25,028 nt of DNA from Bacillota bacterium. Its GTDB lineage: Bacteria > Bacillota > Clostridia > Clostridiales > Clostridiaceae. Position 1 is the first letter of the stretch; each line of letters starts with the position of its first letter. Position numbers and translations under genes: made by a program. Below, piece after piece: positions 24,441 through 25,028 of this stretch. The stretch covers positions 1 to 25,028 of the forward strand of contig JAEXZL010000037.1 of the NCBI GenBank assembly GCA_023451395.1. Direction: 5' to 3'. The notes beneath the pieces were generated by a model. It was not told the origin of the DNA, did no database searches, and saw only the letters and a program-made list of their open reading frames with translations.

Positions 24441-25028
24441 ATGCATAACTGGCAAAGTCCATCATCTGGTCAAATATCTTATTTGCCACTTCTTCGGATA
24501 TGCCATTTCTCAGACAGCCTGGAACAATTACATTTCCATCCTCATCCACAACTCCATGGATAAAGTTCTTTCTTTCTTCCTCCATGACCTTGTGTTTCTT
24601 CTTGGACATGGCTCTTCTTACCAGATCACTCCTTCCAAGGGAATAACCTCCTAATTTTCTAACTATTTCCATTACCTGTTCTTGATAGACCATTACCCCA
24701 TACGTGACATCTAGTATTGATTCAAGCTTCGGTGTCAGATATTCAACCTTATCTGGATGTCTTTTGTTTTCTATATATCTTGGAATTTCCGCCATAGGTC
24801 CTGGTCTGTAAAGACTTATTCCCGCTATTATATCCTCAAAGGAGTCAGGCTTTAGTTCCTTCATGAAGGAGGTCATACCTGCGGATTCCAACTGGAAAAC
24901 TCCTACGGTTTTACCTTCTCCAAGCATTTTATAGACTTCCCCATCGCTATAATCTAAAGAATCCAGATCAATCTCTACTCCTCGATTTTCTCTGATCATA
25001 TCCACTGCATCCTTCATAACCGTTAAGG
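24441..25028 (-). CDS. dnaE: DNA polymerase III alpha subunit, exon 1 (5' part runs off window)
   Basis: The frame is open to the right edge (Leu-Thr-Val-Met-Lys-Asp-Ala-Val) and corresponds to the stretch just after the third catalytic Asp of DnaE; the PHP domain and catalytic aspartates lie outside the window. Seen here are GVFQLESAGM, ISLYRPGPMAEIPRYI, YGVMVYQEQVMEIVRKLGG and the fingers segment MMDFASYA. The exon ends with the T of a split Phe codon at 24441. In unspliced RNA the frame continues as Leu-Ile-Ile and stops at TGA (24432-24430), giving a polymerase truncated in the fingers. The gene looks intact apart from the intron. Confidence 0.93.

Noticed and set aside
22834..25028. dnaE as a frameshifted or truncated pseudogene, or as two separate genes
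   Set aside because: The break coincides with a complete group I intron whose removal restores the conserved motif in frame; both exons are otherwise intact.

Overview
This is a low-GC window with every recognisable gene on the minus strand. AGGAGG-type ribosome binding sites, clostridial-looking proteins, a lysine riboswitch and a sigma-54/LevR-controlled cellobiose PTS point to a Clostridium or close relative (Bacillota). The species cannot be told from the sequence alone.

Layout, left to right (transcription runs right to left). 1-380: start of a small CDS running off the left edge, and a possible 42-residue membrane peptide. 379-1339: a MazG-like protein and an SRPBCC protein. 1360-1611: tandem copies of the 3' end of the next gene. 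1578-2948: rlmD, a 23S rRNA m5U methyltransferase. 3159-3312: a probable stand-alone small RNA with twin GTTAAC palindromes upstream. 3485-5960: the glycolytic pair pfkA-pyk. 6315-11047: a cellobiose-type PTS operon (EIIA, a GrdB-like fragment, EIIB, EIIC, a small membrane protein, a GH4 6-phospho-beta-glucosidase), preceded by a textbook sigma-54 promoter. 11264-13984: its likely activator, of the LevR/CelR type. 14132-19407: a six-gene envelope-sugar cluster (membrane glycosyltransferase, WecE-type aminotransferase, ATP-grasp ligase, two small flippase-like proteins, polyprenyl-phosphate glycosyltransferase). 19895-22660: lysine riboswitch, lysC, asd. 22834-25028: the 3' half of dnaE.

The most notable find is in dnaE. 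The reading frame is broken in the middle of the universally conserved FNKSH motif by 339 bp (24102-24440). These bases show the full core of a group I self-splicing intron: P1 with a U.G pair at the splice site, P10, P3, P4, the P/Q/R/S elements, P7, P8, P9 and a terminal G. Precise removal restores Tyr-Ala-Phe-Asn-Lys. The gene is therefore probably functional but depends on RNA splicing.

Other points of interest are the lone N-terminal GrdB domain inside the PTS operon; an Arn-like set of genes in a Gram-positive context that includes an ATP-grasp ligase; repeated rlmD 3' ends that look like integration scars; and helically phased GTGTATA repeats upstream of the sigma-54 promoter.
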